A DNA stretch of 64,000 bases from Streptomyces sp. NBRC 110611 (GTDB lineage: Bacteria > Actinomycetota > Actinomycetes > Streptomycetales > Streptomycetaceae). Position numbers and translations under genes: made by a program. Each line of letters opens with the position of its first letter. Position 1 is the first letter of the stretch. The stretch is taken from contig NZ_BBUY01000009.1 of assembly GCF_001590865.1 (NCBI RefSeq), positions 128,620 through 192,619 of the forward strand, written 5' to 3'. Below, one piece after another: positions 1-8,332 of the stretch. Under the pieces are notes generated by a model. The model saw only the letters and a list, made by a program, of their open reading frames with translations, did not search any database and was not told the DNA's origin.

Positions 1-137
1 GCGCAGCGGCAACAGCCCGCCGCAGGCGAAACGGCGGGAAACGCCGAAAGAAACACGGGGCGCCGCGCCGGGCGCAACGGCGAGCAACAAGCACGGCGCC
101 GCAGCCAAAAACGTGGGAAGCCGGCCAAGCGCAGCGA

Positions 138-1442
138 TTAGCGATCGGGCAAGTGGATCACCGGAAAGCTCCCCGTATTCGTAGGCGCGTTCTCCGGCAG
201 CCACAGCACGGACACCGCCCCCGTCGAGCCGTCCGTGAGCTCGTCCGCGTTACGGAACGTGAGCCGCGCGCCCAGCACCCGGGCCTGCCCGGTCGCGATC
301 GTCAGGCCCAGGCCGTGGCCGCGGCCGGCCCGGTCGCTGCTGCCGGTGCGGAACCGGCTCGGCCCCTCCCGGAGCAGCGCCTCCGGGAAGCCGGGGCCGT
401 GGTCGCGGACCCGCAGTACCCGGCCCTCCACGATGACCTCGATCGGCGGCCGGCCGTGCCGGGCGGCGTTCGCGATGAGATTGCCCAGGATCCGCTCCAG
501 CCGGCGCGGATCCGTGGTGACCTCGGCATCCCGTACGACCTCGACGGTGATGTCCGGGTCCAGGGCCCGCACCCGGCGGACCACGAACTCGCCGAGCGCG
601 ACGTCCTGCAGCTCGGCGCACTCGGCGTAGCCGTCGAGCCGGGCCACCTCCAGCACGTCCTCGACCAGGGTGCGCAGCGCCTGCGCCCGGTCCCGTACCA
701 GCTCCGACGGGCGGCCGGGCGGCAGCAGTTCGGCCGCGGTGAGCAGGCCGGTGACCGGCGTGCGCAGCTCATGGGCGATATCGGCGGTCACCCGGCGCTC
801 GGCCTCGATGCGCTCCTGAAGGGCGTCCGACATCGCGTCCACGGCCCAGGCCAGATCGTCGGTCTCGTCGTGCACTCGCCCGCCGCCGACCTCGTCCCGG
901 ATCCGCACCGCGGTGTCCCCGTCGGCCAGCTTGCCGGCCGCCGCGGCCGCCTTGCGCAGCCGCTTGGACAGCCGTCCGCCGACCAGTACGCCCAGCGCAC
1001 AGCCACCGACCACGACCGCGGTCGAGCCGATGAGCAGCGCCTGGTCCAGGTCGTCCAGAACGGCGAAGCGGTCCGGGAAACGGTCGTGCATGGACAGCAC
1101 CCGGCCGTCGCCCAGCGGTGAGGCGGCCCAGACCTCGGGAGCGGTCTCCCCCGTGTCCTGGAGGTAGGTGGCCCGCTCGCCCTGGGCGATCCCCGCGCGC
1201 AGCTCCCGCGGCAGCGCCGGATCGTCGATCTTCGCACCGAACTGCAGCCGGTTGGTGGACTCGAAGATCTTCTGCGTGAAGTTGAGCCGCTCGATCTGCA
1301 CGTCCCGGCTGTTGTCGAGCATCGAATGCCGGGCGGCGTTGTGCACGACAATGCTCAGCGCGACCGCGACCAGCGCTCCGACGAGCGCGATCGCGGCGCT
1401 GAGCTTCCATCTCAGCCCCGTCCGCAGGGCCAGCCTGACCAC
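138..1442 (-). CDS. cseC: Sensor histidine kinase CseC of the SigE envelope-stress system
   Basis: Membrane histidine kinase that senses cell-envelope damage and phosphorylates the response regulator encoded just upstream. An N-terminal membrane segment at about residues 13-35 and a second at about 136-156 flank an extracellular sensor loop; a HAMP-like linker follows, then the H-box with ADIAHELRTP (phospho-acceptor His224) and a C-terminal ATPase domain with NLIANAARH (N box), DHGPGF and HGLGL (G boxes). It starts with GTG eight bases after the stop of cseB and is the last gene of the sigE-cseA-cseB-cseC operon, the order known in Streptomyces coelicolor. At 434 aa it is slightly shorter than the S. 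coelicolor protein as I remember it. The identification rests on both motifs and operon context. Confidence 0.93.
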   Translation of the reverse strand: MVRLALRTGLRWKLSAAIALVGALVAVALSIVVHNAARHSMLDNSRDVQIERLNFTQKIFESTNRLQFGAKIDDPALPRELRAGIAQGERATYLQDTGETAPEVWAASPLGDGRVLSMHDRFPDRFAVLDDLDQALLIGSTAVVVGGCALGVLVGGRLSKRLRKAAAAAGKLADGDTAVRIRDEVGGGRVHDETDDLAWAVDAMSDALQERIEAERRVTADIAHELRTPVTGLLTAAELLPPGRPSELVRDRAQALRTLVEDVLEVARLDGYAECAELQDVALGEFVVRRVRALDPDITVEVVRDAEVTTDPRRLERILGNLIANAARHGRPPIEVIVEGRVLRVRDHGPGFPEALLREGPSRFRTGSSDRAGRGHGLGLTIATGQARVLGARLTFRNADELTDGSTGAVSVLWLPENAPTNTGSFPVIHLPDR

Positions 1443-1450
1443 CGGAGGTG

Positions 1451-2161
1451 TCAGCCTCTCAGCTTGTATCCAAAGCCCCGGACCGTTTCGATCCGGTCCT
1501 GGCCGATCTTGCCGCGCAGCCGCTGGACATGGACGTCCACGACCCGGGTGTCACCGCCCCAGCCGTAATCCCAGACCCGCTCCAGCAGCTGGTCCCGCGA
1601 CAGGACCGTACCCGGGGCGTTGGAGAACTCCAGCAGCAGCCGCATCTCGGTGGGCGTCAGCGCGACGGGCTGGCCGCCCTTGCGCACCTCCATGCCTTCC
1701 GTGTCGACCTCGAGATCACCGAAGCGCAGCACCGACTCGACGGAGGCGTCCGCCTCGTCCGCCGCCGGCCTGCCGCCGTCCGGGCCGCTGGCGTGGCCGA
1801 AGCGGCGCAGCACGGCCCGGATCCGGGCGACCAGCACCGCACCGTCGAACGGCTTGGTGACGTAGTCGTCCGCGCCCGCCTCCAGGCCCAGCACCACATC
1901 GATCGAGTCGGCACGCGCCGACAGCATGATCACCGGCACGGTCGACTCGTCACGGATCCGCCGGCACAGGCTGACGCCGTCCAGCCCCGGCACCATCACG
2001 TCCAGCAGTGCGATGTCCGGGCGGTTGGCGCGGAACGCCTCCAGGCCCGCGAGCCCGTCCGGCATCGCGGTGACCACGAACCCGTCCCGCTCCAGGGCGA
2101 GCTGGGTGGCCTCACGGATGACGTCGTCGTCCTCGACGAAGAGGACATGGGTCTCGGCCAT
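1451..2161 (-). CDS. cseB: Response regulator CseB (OmpR/PhoB family)
   Basis: DNA-binding response regulator that, when phosphorylated by CseC, activates the sigE promoter in the known Streptomyces system. The receiver domain (residues 1 to about 115) has the acidic cluster EDDD at 10-13, the phospho-acceptor Asp54 in LLDVMVPG and the conserved Lys in VTKPFD. The winged-helix output domain follows (LTPTEMRLLLEF, then RVVDVHVQRLRGKIG near the C-terminus). The gene lies between cseA and cseC with gaps of only 8-9 bases, so translation is probably coupled. Nothing unusual was seen. Confidence 0.95.
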   Translation of the reverse strand: MAETHVLFVEDDDVIREATQLALERDGFVVTAMPDGLAGLEAFRANRPDIALLDVMVPGLDGVSLCRRIRDESTVPVIMLSARADSIDVVLGLEAGADDYVTKPFDGAVLVARIRAVLRRFGHASGPDGGRPAADEADASVESVLRFGDLEVDTEGMEVRKGGQPVALTPTEMRLLLEFSNAPGTVLSRDQLLERVWDYGWGGDTRVVDVHVQRLRGKIGQDRIETVRGFGYKLRG

Positions 2162-2170
2162 GTGGTTCTC

Positions 2171-2902
2171 TCAGCCCTCCGATACCGCACCGTCGCCGTC
2201 CGGCGTGCCGCCGGCGACGGTGGTCTTGCTGTAGTCGGTGTGATACTGCTCGTGCTCGGCGAAGTGGTCCTTGGCCCAGCGGTACAAAATCACGTTCTCG
2301 CCGGACGGGCAGCACACTTTGTCACTCGGCGCGTAGGTCTGCGTGGAGATCTCCAGCTCACCCTTGCTGATCCCCGCGTGGACCGACGGCTGCTCATTCG
2401 CGTACACGTTGTCATACCCGTCCCTCGCGGCGCTGCTCCTGCGGTAGACGTAAGAGCCGATGCCCACGGAATCCGCGCAGGTCATGACGTTGACGATGAC
2501 GTCGGGAGCCTCGTTGCCGGTCAGTGACGCATAGGTCACATCGACCGCGTACTCATCGGCCGCACAGGGCTTGTACAGGGACTTCTTCACATCCGCGCCG
2601 ACCTTGGGGTCGTCCCTCATCAGCTGGACGACGTCGGCCTTGGTGGCGCCGGAGGCGGCGGTGGGAGCGGGGGAGGGGGTGGCGGCGGGGCCGGGCGCGG
2701 CGCTCGCGCCCGCCGTGCCCTTCGACGCGGTCGTGCTGCTCGCCGAACCCTCGGGGCGGACACCCTCGGCCCCCGAATGGCATCCGGCCAGCAAAAGGCC
2801 GACGGCGGCCACACCCGCCGTGGCCGCGCCGCCTCTGGTCAACCCGATCCTGGTCAATCCGGTCCTGGGCAACCTGTTCCTGGACAATCCGTATCCGCTC
2901 AC
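2171..2902 (-). CDS. cseA: Lipoprotein CseA, modulator of the SigE stress response
   Basis: Predicted extracytoplasmic lipoprotein. The N-terminus has an Arg-rich leader, a hydrophobic stretch and a lipobox LLAGC with Cys at about residue 41, so it should be anchored on the outer face of the membrane. A Thr/Ala/Pro-rich linker (about 50-90) precedes a globular domain that contains several Cys residues. In S. coelicolor, CseA is a negative modulator of the sigE promoter; I infer the same role from the identical operon position between sigE and cseB. Start codon is GTG. The leader is longer than usual (about 40 residues), so an internal start cannot be excluded. Confidence 0.88.
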   Translation of the reverse strand: MSGYGLSRNRLPRTGLTRIGLTRGGAATAGVAAVGLLLAGCHSGAEGVRPEGSASSTTASKGTAGASAAPGPAATPSPAPTAASGATKADVVQLMRDDPKVGADVKKSLYKPCAADEYAVDVTYASLTGNEAPDVIVNVMTCADSVGIGSYVYRRSSAARDGYDNVYANEQPSVHAGISKGELEISTQTYAPSDKVCCPSGENVILYRWAKDHFAEHEQYHTDYSKTTVAGGTPDGDGAVSEG

Positions 2903-3133
2903 CGTGCTGCTCGCACAGCTGCCGCTCCTGCTGCTGTTCCTGATGTGATTGTCGCGCGCCGAACTGTGAACCGTACGGTATCCGTGGGCGCGACCGCCGC
3001 CATGACCGTTCTCACACGGGACGCCGCCGCTGCCGCTGATACGGCTGCTGCTGCCGCCGCCGATGCCACCGCTGCGTCACTGCTGATATCGCTGCTGCCG
3101 CCGCTGTGGTGCCGTACGTGTCCGCTGCCGTGA

Positions 3134-3153
3134 TGGCATGCCGTGCCATGCCA
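3134..3153 (-). terminator. Hairpin just downstream of sigE (possible attenuating terminator)
   Basis: A 7-bp perfect inverted repeat, TGGCATG / CATGCCA, with a 6-base loop lies about 37 bases after the sigE stop codon and before cseA. In S. coelicolor most sigE transcripts are reported to end just after sigE, with partial read-through into cseA-cseB-cseC; this hairpin is the best candidate I see for that. There is no T-tract, so confidence is modest. Confidence 0.4.
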
Positions 3154-3189
3154 CGCGTTGTCACGGTATGTCGGGTGCCGCGCCGTGGG

Positions 3190-3741
3190 TCAGGCCGCGC
3201 ACCGCTCCCTTACCTGCGCACCGCGCTCCAGCACCCGCGCGTCGATGTCGCGCGACTCCAGCTCCTGGCGCAGCCGGGCCAGCGCACGGTGCAGCGTGCT
3301 CTTGACCGTACCGGTGGACATGCCGAGCGCGGCAGCGGTCTCCTCGGTGCTCATCTGCTCCCAGTGCCGCAGCACGACAACGCTGCGCTGCTTCGGCGCC
3401 AGTACCCCGAGTATGTCCATCAGCAGGGCGCGGTCGGCGCGCTGCTCGGTGCCGTCGTCCACGCTCGCGTCCGGGAGCTGCTCGGTGGGCACCTCCTCCA
3501 GCTTGCGCGCCCGCCACCACTCCGTCCGGGTGTTGATCATGACGCGGCGGAGGTACGCGTCCGCCAGCGACTTGTCCGCTATGCCGTCCCAGCGGCCGTA
3601 GGTGCGGACCAGGGCCGTCTGGAGCAGGTCCTGGGCGTCAACCGGATCGGGGACCAGGCGCCGGGCGCTGCGCAGCAGGGCCTCCTGCCGCGTACGCACG
3701 TACTCTTCGAAGTCCAGTACCTTGCCGCCGCTGGTCGCCAT
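3190..3741 (-). CDS. sigE: ECF RNA polymerase sigma factor SigE
   Basis: Extracytoplasmic-function sigma factor that directs transcription of cell-wall and envelope-stress genes. Region 2 is recognisable by PDPVDAQDLLQTALVRTYGRW and region 4 by MSTEETAAALGMSTGTVKSTLHRAL; the sequence matches what I remember of S. coelicolor SigE over most of its length. I chose the ATG at 3741 because a GGAGG ribosome-binding site lies 7 bases upstream and homology begins there; an upstream in-frame extension looks non-coding. No classic anti-sigma gene is adjacent, fitting the known system in which CseB/CseC control sigE at transcription. Confidence 0.95.
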   Translation of the reverse strand: MATSGGKVLDFEEYVRTRQEALLRSARRLVPDPVDAQDLLQTALVRTYGRWDGIADKSLADAYLRRVMINTRTEWWRARKLEEVPTEQLPDASVDDGTEQRADRALLMDILGVLAPKQRSVVVLRHWEQMSTEETAAALGMSTGTVKSTLHRALARLRQELESRDIDARVLERGAQVRERCAA

Positions 3742-4332
3742 GTTGACGCCTCCGATCCGCTTGCGATTCCCCACGTTGTCCGTGCCGGCGGTCGTCTCCA
3801 GCACGGGGAAGACGCTACGGAGGGGGTGTTGCGGCGTAGTGTGCGTCGGCCCCACAGCGAGTGCACGGAAAACCCTCGGTTGTGTAACAGCCCGCTGGGG
3901 GTCATACCTCGGGCGGACGGCGGGCCCGCGCGCGTCATCCTCCGGAGGGACGTGCGGCCGGCCACAAGGTCTACGCGCGTCCCGAGGGACGATCGGACGG
4001 CATCACGCCATACGGAGACGCTCTCGGCCACGCCCATGCCCGGTGGCTGACGGCTGCTCAGGGAATCGGAGGGCTGGGGAACCGGGCACGGTCACGGCAC
4101 GGCGACGGCATGGCGACACAGCGGCAGCTGCCCTCACATCCTCCTCCATGTGACAGTCGCGTGACGGCAGCAGCACGGGTACAGCTACAGCGGCGCCACG
4201 ACCGCAGCAGGACGGCGGGCGACAGGACGGCAGGCGCGGCAGGACGGCAGGCGGCAGCGACGTGCCGCGCAAGGCAGCTGGTAACGGCGGCTGATCCCGT
4301 CCCTTGGTGCCCGTACGGGCGGGGGCGGCGGC
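3742..4332 (-). other. sigE upstream region, about 590 bases without a convincing gene
   Basis: This gap between the end of mutY and the sigE start must hold the CseB-dependent sigE promoter, but I could not place its -10/-35 elements with confidence. It also carries a triple 14-bp repeat (4208-4253) and a run rich in GGCACGGC-type words. No reading frame here has a plausible start, codon usage and recognisable protein together. Confidence 0.5.
4208..4253. repeat. Three near-identical 14-bp direct repeats (CAGGACGGCRGGCG)
   Basis: Copies at 4208-4221, 4223-4236 and 4240-4253, with 1- and 3-base spacers. The last two are identical and the first differs by one base. They lie about 80 bases past the mutY stop in a non-coding stretch. 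Function unknown; replication slippage or a protein-binding array are both possible. Confidence 0.75.
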
Positions 4333-5292
4333 CTAGGACAGCGGCAGCCGGTACCGGCCCCCGCCCACCGGCTCCACCAAACCGTCCGAGACCAGCCCGT
4401 CCAGTGCCCGGGCCCGCTGCACCGGCTCGTCCCAGACCGCGTCCAACACCACCTGCGGTACCGGCGTCACCGACTCCCGCAGGACGGCGAGCAGCTTGCC
4501 GCGCACCTGGCGGTCGGTCCCCGCGTATGACTGGGTGCGGCGCGCCGGACCGTCGTGCGCCGGGGATCCGGCCAGCCGCCAGGCGCACTGCGCGGCGATC
4601 GGACAGCGGTGGCACTCCGGGGCGCGCGCCGTGCACACCAGCGCACCCAGCTCCATGGTCGCCGCCGCCCAGCGCGCCGCGACGCGCTCGTCGCCGGGCA
4701 GCAGCTGACGGGCGAGCTTGCGCTCCGCGGCGGTGGTGGCGTTCGGCGGGTACTCCCGGCCGGCCACCGCGCGGGCGAACACCCGGCGCACATTGGTGTC
4801 CAGCACCGCGTGCCGCTGCCCGTACGCGAACGACGCCACCGCGGCGGCGGTGTACTCGCCGACACCGGGCAGCGCCAGCAACTGGCCGTGCTCGCGCGGT
4901 ACGTCACCGCCGTGCCGCTCTTGTATGGCGGACGCGGCGGCGTGCAGGCGCAGCGCGCGCCGCGGATAGCCGAGGCGGCCCCAGGCCCGTACCGCCTCGC
5001 CCGGCGCCTCGGCGGCCAGGTCGGCGGGGCGCGGCCAGCGGGCCAGCCACTGCTCGTACACCGGCAGCACTCTGCTGACCGGGGTCTGCTGCAGCATGAA
5101 CTCGCTCACCATCACGCCCCAGGCGCCCGCTTCGGGGCGGCGCCAGGGCAGATCGCGGGCGTGCTCGTCGAACCAGTCGGTGACCGGGCCGTGCAGCTCG
5201 GTCCCGTCTGCGGCCCCCGCGGCCGGAACGGCGGCGGAGGCGGTCTCGGCGGCGGCGGTCGGGGCAGGAGAGGTGACAGGCGTCGAAGTCAT
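4333..5292 (-). CDS. mutY: Adenine DNA glycosylase MutY
   Basis: Base-excision repair glycosylase that removes adenine opposite 8-oxoguanine. After a Thr/Ala/Pro-rich N-terminal tail of about 35 residues the catalytic domain has VSEFMLQQTPV (catalytic Glu region), the helix-hairpin-helix LPGVGEYTAAAV and the downstream Asp in VLDTNVRRVF. The [4Fe-4S] cluster ligands are the pattern C-x6-C-x2-C-x5-C in the segment CTARAPECHRCPIAAQC. At 319 aa it is close to actinobacterial MutY length. The start at 5292 was chosen because the upstream in-frame sequence is repetitive and unlike MutY. The gene is divergent from the flavin-reductase-like gene at 5535. Confidence 0.94.
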   Translation of the reverse strand: MTSTPVTSPAPTAAAETASAAVPAAGAADGTELHGPVTDWFDEHARDLPWRRPEAGAWGVMVSEFMLQQTPVSRVLPVYEQWLARWPRPADLAAEAPGEAVRAWGRLGYPRRALRLHAAASAIQERHGGDVPREHGQLLALPGVGEYTAAAVASFAYGQRHAVLDTNVRRVFARAVAGREYPPNATTAAERKLARQLLPGDERVAARWAAATMELGALVCTARAPECHRCPIAAQCAWRLAGSPAHDGPARRTQSYAGTDRQVRGKLLAVLRESVTPVPQVVLDAVWDEPVQRARALDGLVSDGLVEPVGGGRYRLPLS

Positions 5293-5470
5293 GGCAACGC
5301 CGATCCTGGCACGTTCCCGCGCGCCCCGGAAACGCACCGGGCCCGCCCCGCCGCGCGCCCACCCGCACGCAGGACGACCGCATACGCACGGGTGGCCGCT
5401 ACCGGCGGTACGTAGCGGAGGGAACCCTTCACTCTCCGTAATCGTTGCCGAGATATGGGAGGCGGCGCGC

Positions 5471-5537
5471 GAGGATGCAGGCATGAGATGCAGGCATGAC
5501 GAGCATGAGGTGCAGGCATGACGAGGATGCAGGCATG
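5471..5537 (+). repeat. Four copies of TGCAGGCATG around the start of the 5535 gene
   Basis: The decamer TGCAGGCATG occurs at 5476-5485, 5489-5498, 5511-5520 and 5528-5537; three of the copies are preceded by GAGG-, GAG- or AGG-like words. The last copy contains the chosen ATG. Spacings of 13, 22 and 17 bases put the ATGs in different frames, so this is a duplicated start-region sequence rather than a coding repeat. Confidence 0.85.
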
Positions 5538-6149
5538 GCGAAGCCACTGAAGGTTCCGGATTCGGTCCGGCGGGCGCTGGCCGCGCACACGACGATGACG
5601 CTGGCCTACGTGGACGCGGACGGGCCCCAGGCCTGCGCGGTCCTCTACGCCACGGGCGCCATGGGCGTCGCGGAGGGCACGGAGGGTGCGGATGTCACTG
5701 AGGGCGCAGGCGGGGGTGGGGGTGGGGAGCACGGTGCTGGCGGTGTCACGACCGGCCCTGGCGGTGTGGCTCCAGGGCCGCAATGCGCCCCCAGGCTGTA
5801 CTTCGTCACCGCGGTCACGACCCGGCATGGGCGGGCCCTGGCCGGGCCGGGCGGCGCCGGCGGGCCCGGTGGCGCCAGGGTCGCGTTTACGGCGCAGCGG
5901 GACGGCCAGGAGTGGAGCGGGCTGACGGGGCTTCAGGGGCGGGGCCGCTGCCGCGTACTGACCGGTGCCGAGCGGGCGGTCGGCTGGCGGGTCTACACGG
6001 AGCGCTTCCCCTTCGTCGAGGCGAGTGACCAGCTGCGTACCGCCCTGGAGCGCACCACCCTGTGGGAGCTGCGCCCCGACTGGCTGCGGCTGATCGACAA
6101 CGGGAAAGGTTTCGGCCACAAAGAGGAGTGGCAGCGGACGGCGGACTGA
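5535..6149 (+). CDS. Pyridoxamine 5'-phosphate oxidase/flavin-binding split-barrel family protein
   Basis: Small probable flavin-binding protein, 204 aa. The N-terminus (VRRALAAHTTMTLAYVDADGPQ) and the C-terminus (ELRPDWLRLIDNGKGFGHKEEW) are typical of the PPOX-like/heme-utilisation split-barrel group; the catalysed reaction is unknown. Between them, residues about 40-85 are a Gly-rich low-complexity insertion that looks recent, because the flanking barrel strands read through normally. The start sits inside the fourth copy of a repeated start-like decamer, so translation may begin at more than one place. Divergent from mutY. Confidence 0.75.
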   Translation: MAKPLKVPDSVRRALAAHTTMTLAYVDADGPQACAVLYATGAMGVAEGTEGADVTEGAGGGGGGEHGAGGVTTGPGGVAPGPQCAPRLYFVTAVTTRHGRALAGPGGAGGPGGARVAFTAQRDGQEWSGLTGLQGRGRCRVLTGAERAVGWRVYTERFPFVEASDQLRTALERTTLWELRPDWLRLIDNGKGFGHKEEWQRTAD

Positions 6150-6390
6150 CGGCGGGATGGGCGGAGGGAAGCGCTCCGTACGGACAGTGGAGCGCCCGTT
6201 ACAGCGGACGGTGGCTGGTAGCTGCCTCGCCGGCCCGGCCGGCTGGCGGCGGGCGGTGGGTTGCGGGTCGATCAGCCGCAGCCAGTCGCAGTGGGCTGGC
6301 GGGAAACGGCTGGCCCTGGGTGTTATGCCTTGTGTTTACGCTTTGGCGGCGTTTGTGCCTTGAGGCGGCGTTCATGCCTTGAGGCGGCGT

Positions 6391-6975
6391 TCATGCCTTG
6401 ACGAGTGCGCGCCAGCGGCCGGCGCGCATGCGGTCCACCAGGTTGGTGACCGGGCGGCTGAGCAGGGCTGCGGTGAGGGCTGCCACGACGGCGCCCAGGG
6501 CGAGGCCGACGGCTACGTCGTGCGGGTAGTGGACGCCCACGAACACGCGGGAGAAGCCGGTCAGCAGGGCGACCGGCAGGGCGAGCCAGCAGGCGGTCCG
6601 CCAGGCGACGGCGATGCCTACGGCCAGGGCCGCCGCGATCGTCGAGTGGTTGCTGGGGAAGGACCAGTCTCCCTCGGGCGGGCACGGCACGATCGAGGCG
6701 GCTGCCCCGGCGACCGCGCGACACGGCCGTTCCTCGTCGACCAGGCTCTTGACGATCTCGCTCAGCACGTATGCGACGGCGGTGGCCACCGGCACCAGGA
6801 CCGCGAGTGCGACCGAGCGAGCCGTACCGCTACGGGCCCGCCACCACCCCACGACCGCCACGGCCATGAGGAGCAGGATCCCGGCCTCGGTGCCGATGTC
6901 GGCCAGGGTGCGGAGCCAGTTGGGTGCGTCGTGTGCGAGGTCGGTGACGTCGCGGTAGAGGCTGGTGCTGTTCAT
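6391..6975 (-). CDS. PAP2-superfamily membrane phosphatase
   Basis: Integral membrane phosphatase of the type-2 phosphatidic acid phosphatase superfamily, possibly acting on undecaprenyl diphosphate or another lipid phosphate. The three catalytic signatures are present in order: KSLVDEERP (motif 1), PSNHS (motif 2) and SRVFVGVHYPHD (motif 3). Four or five hydrophobic segments surround them. Length 194 aa is normal. The ATG at 6975 is preferred over an upstream in-frame start because the extra residues are basic and not membrane-like. Convergent with the PPOX gene; 241 bases between them hold no gene. Confidence 0.88.
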   Translation of the reverse strand: MNSTSLYRDVTDLAHDAPNWLRTLADIGTEAGILLLMAVAVVGWWRARSGTARSVALAVLVPVATAVAYVLSEIVKSLVDEERPCRAVAGAAASIVPCPPEGDWSFPSNHSTIAAALAVGIAVAWRTACWLALPVALLTGFSRVFVGVHYPHDVAVGLALGAVVAALTAALLSRPVTNLVDRMRAGRWRALVKA

Positions 6976-7331
6976 GACCGATAAGCGTACTTTTCCGGGG
7001 CGACCGGGGGTGACCGGTGAACGTCGCAAGGCGCGTCCGATGAATGTGGAGGGTATGGGTGGTGAATTCGAGGGTGAGGGGCCGTGAGGGGCTGTCCGGG
7101 TCCGTTCGGGAGCGCGTGGCCCGTTCTGGGCATGTCTGTTCCGGGTGTGTCTGTTCGGGTGTGCCCGGGGGGCGGTGCGGGGTGTTGGCTAACGGGGTAT
7201 CAGGCTTTTGGGGCGGGAAGGCGGTCGGGATGAGGCGCGATGAGGGGCGCCGGGCGGATCATGTGAAAAGTTGCAGCCTGATGCGGCGGGTAGTGGCCGG
7301 TGTGACTGCGGATCTCTCGTAGAGTTTCCGC
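6976..7331. other. Intergenic region between divergent genes, G/T-rich repeats
   Basis: This 356-base stretch must contain the promoters for the minus-strand phosphatase and the plus-strand gene at 7332. Its middle part is a low-complexity run of GTGTCTGTTC/CGGGTGTGCC-like words at about 7125-7175. The open frame crossing it (7044-7322) has repetitive G/V/R/S-rich composition and no recognisable protein, so I do not call it. Confidence 0.5.
7320..7325 (+). promoter_or_regulatory. -10 box TAGAGT for an apparently leaderless mRNA
   Basis: TAGAGT fits the TANNNT -10 pattern and is followed by exactly six bases before the GTG at 7332, so transcription would begin at the start codon itself. A weak -35-like TGTGAC lies at 7299-7304. 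No Shine-Dalgarno sequence precedes the GTG, which supports leaderless translation. Confidence 0.55.
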
Positions 7332-8165
7332 GTGGGATCACTGCGCAATCCGATCGGGCCGCTTCCCTCCTCCATCTACTGGCGGCGGAGGGCCGTTGCG
7401 CTGGCCATCGTCGTCCTTCTCGTGCTCCTGATCGTCTGGGTCCTCAGTTTGGGCGGCGACAGTGCCGGCGGTGGCGACGAGGGCAAGGGGGGCGCGCGCG
7501 GCAAGGAGCCCGCGACGTCCATCACGCCGGGGCCGTCCTCCAGCGGTCCGGCGATCAGTCAAAGGCCGGGCGGGCGCGATGAGTCGAGCGGTGGGGATGC
7601 CGGCTCGGGTGGATCCGGTTCCGGTGGTGGCGCCGGGGCCTCGGGCGGCGGCAGCGGCGGCTCCGGCGGTGGATCCGGCTCCGGTGGCGCCGGTTCGGGC
7701 GGTTCCGGGGGCGGCGCCCTCGGGCAGGGCTCCGGAAGCGTGGTGCCGGCCGACTCGAATCTTCCCAACTGCACCTACCCGAAGGTGGAGTTGGAGCTGG
7801 AGAGCGTCAAGAGTTCCTACGCGCCCGACGGGAAGCCGAAGTTCGAGCTGACGGTCAAGAACGCCGATGGTGCGGCGTGCAAGGTGGACCTCGGGCAGAA
7901 GGCGGCCGTGCTGACGATCACCGACACGGCGGGTGACGACCGGGTGTGGGCCTCGAACGACTGCCCCCCGCGGACCGCCCCCGCGCTGCTGGAGGTGCCG
8001 GCGAAGGGTTCCGTGAAGCGCACGATCGAGTGGGACCGCCGGGCCAGCAGTCCGCAGTGTGTGACGCCGAGTTCGGCCATGGTGCCGAACGGCAAGTATG
8101 TGATCGAGGCCAAGGTGCCGGGGCTGAAGGCGGTCCGTACGTCGTTCGTGCTGGACGAAGGCTGA
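7332..8165 (+). CDS. Gly/Ser-rich membrane-anchored extracytoplasmic protein of unknown function
   Basis: Protein of 277 aa with a short basic N-terminus (WRRRAVA), one membrane segment at about residues 22-38 (LAIVVLLVLLIVWVLSL), a long Gly/Ser-rich flexible linker (about 80-135, repeats of GSGGSGGG type) and a C-terminal beta-rich domain. That domain holds four Cys (NCTYPK, AACKVDLG, NDCPPR, PQCVTP) that could form two disulfides. The topology suggests a domain held outside the membrane on a flexible stalk. I do not recognise the domain; spacing and Cys pattern resemble small immunoglobulin-like exported domains of actinobacteria. The GTG start is apparently leaderless. Confidence 0.75.
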   Translation: MGSLRNPIGPLPSSIYWRRRAVALAIVVLLVLLIVWVLSLGGDSAGGGDEGKGGARGKEPATSITPGPSSSGPAISQRPGGRDESSGGDAGSGGSGSGGGAGASGGGSGGSGGGSGSGGAGSGGSGGGALGQGSGSVVPADSNLPNCTYPKVELELESVKSSYAPDGKPKFELTVKNADGAACKVDLGQKAAVLTITDTAGDDRVWASNDCPPRTAPALLEVPAKGSVKRTIEWDRRASSPQCVTPSSAMVPNGKYVIEAKVPGLKAVRTSFVLDEG

Positions 8166-8195
8166 GGCGAGGGTCGAGGCGACAGCTGAGGCGAC

Positions 8196-8243
8196 GGCTG
8201 GGGCGGCAGCCGGGGTGGCGGCTGGGGCGGCAGCCGGGGTGGC
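8196..8243 (+). repeat. Perfect 24-bp tandem duplication, each unit a small hairpin
   Basis: Two identical 24-bp units (8196-8219 and 8220-8243) begin GGCTGGGGCGGCAGCC. Each unit can fold as GGCTG/CAGCC. They lie 30 bases past the stop of the 7332 gene and may act as its terminator, though there is no T-tract. Confidence 0.7.
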
Positions 8244-8332
8244 GGCTGAGGCCGTTCGTTTCGCTTGCAGTGATTCCGCTGAGAGCGTGCGGTACTGGTT
8301 CCGGCGCTCGCGGGTCCGGCACAGTCGCCGTC

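Noticed and set aside
7044..7322. Possible small gene between the PAP2 phosphatase and the anchored protein
   Set aside because: Repetitive G/V/R/S composition, no good ribosome-binding site and it runs through the leaderless promoter of the next gene.
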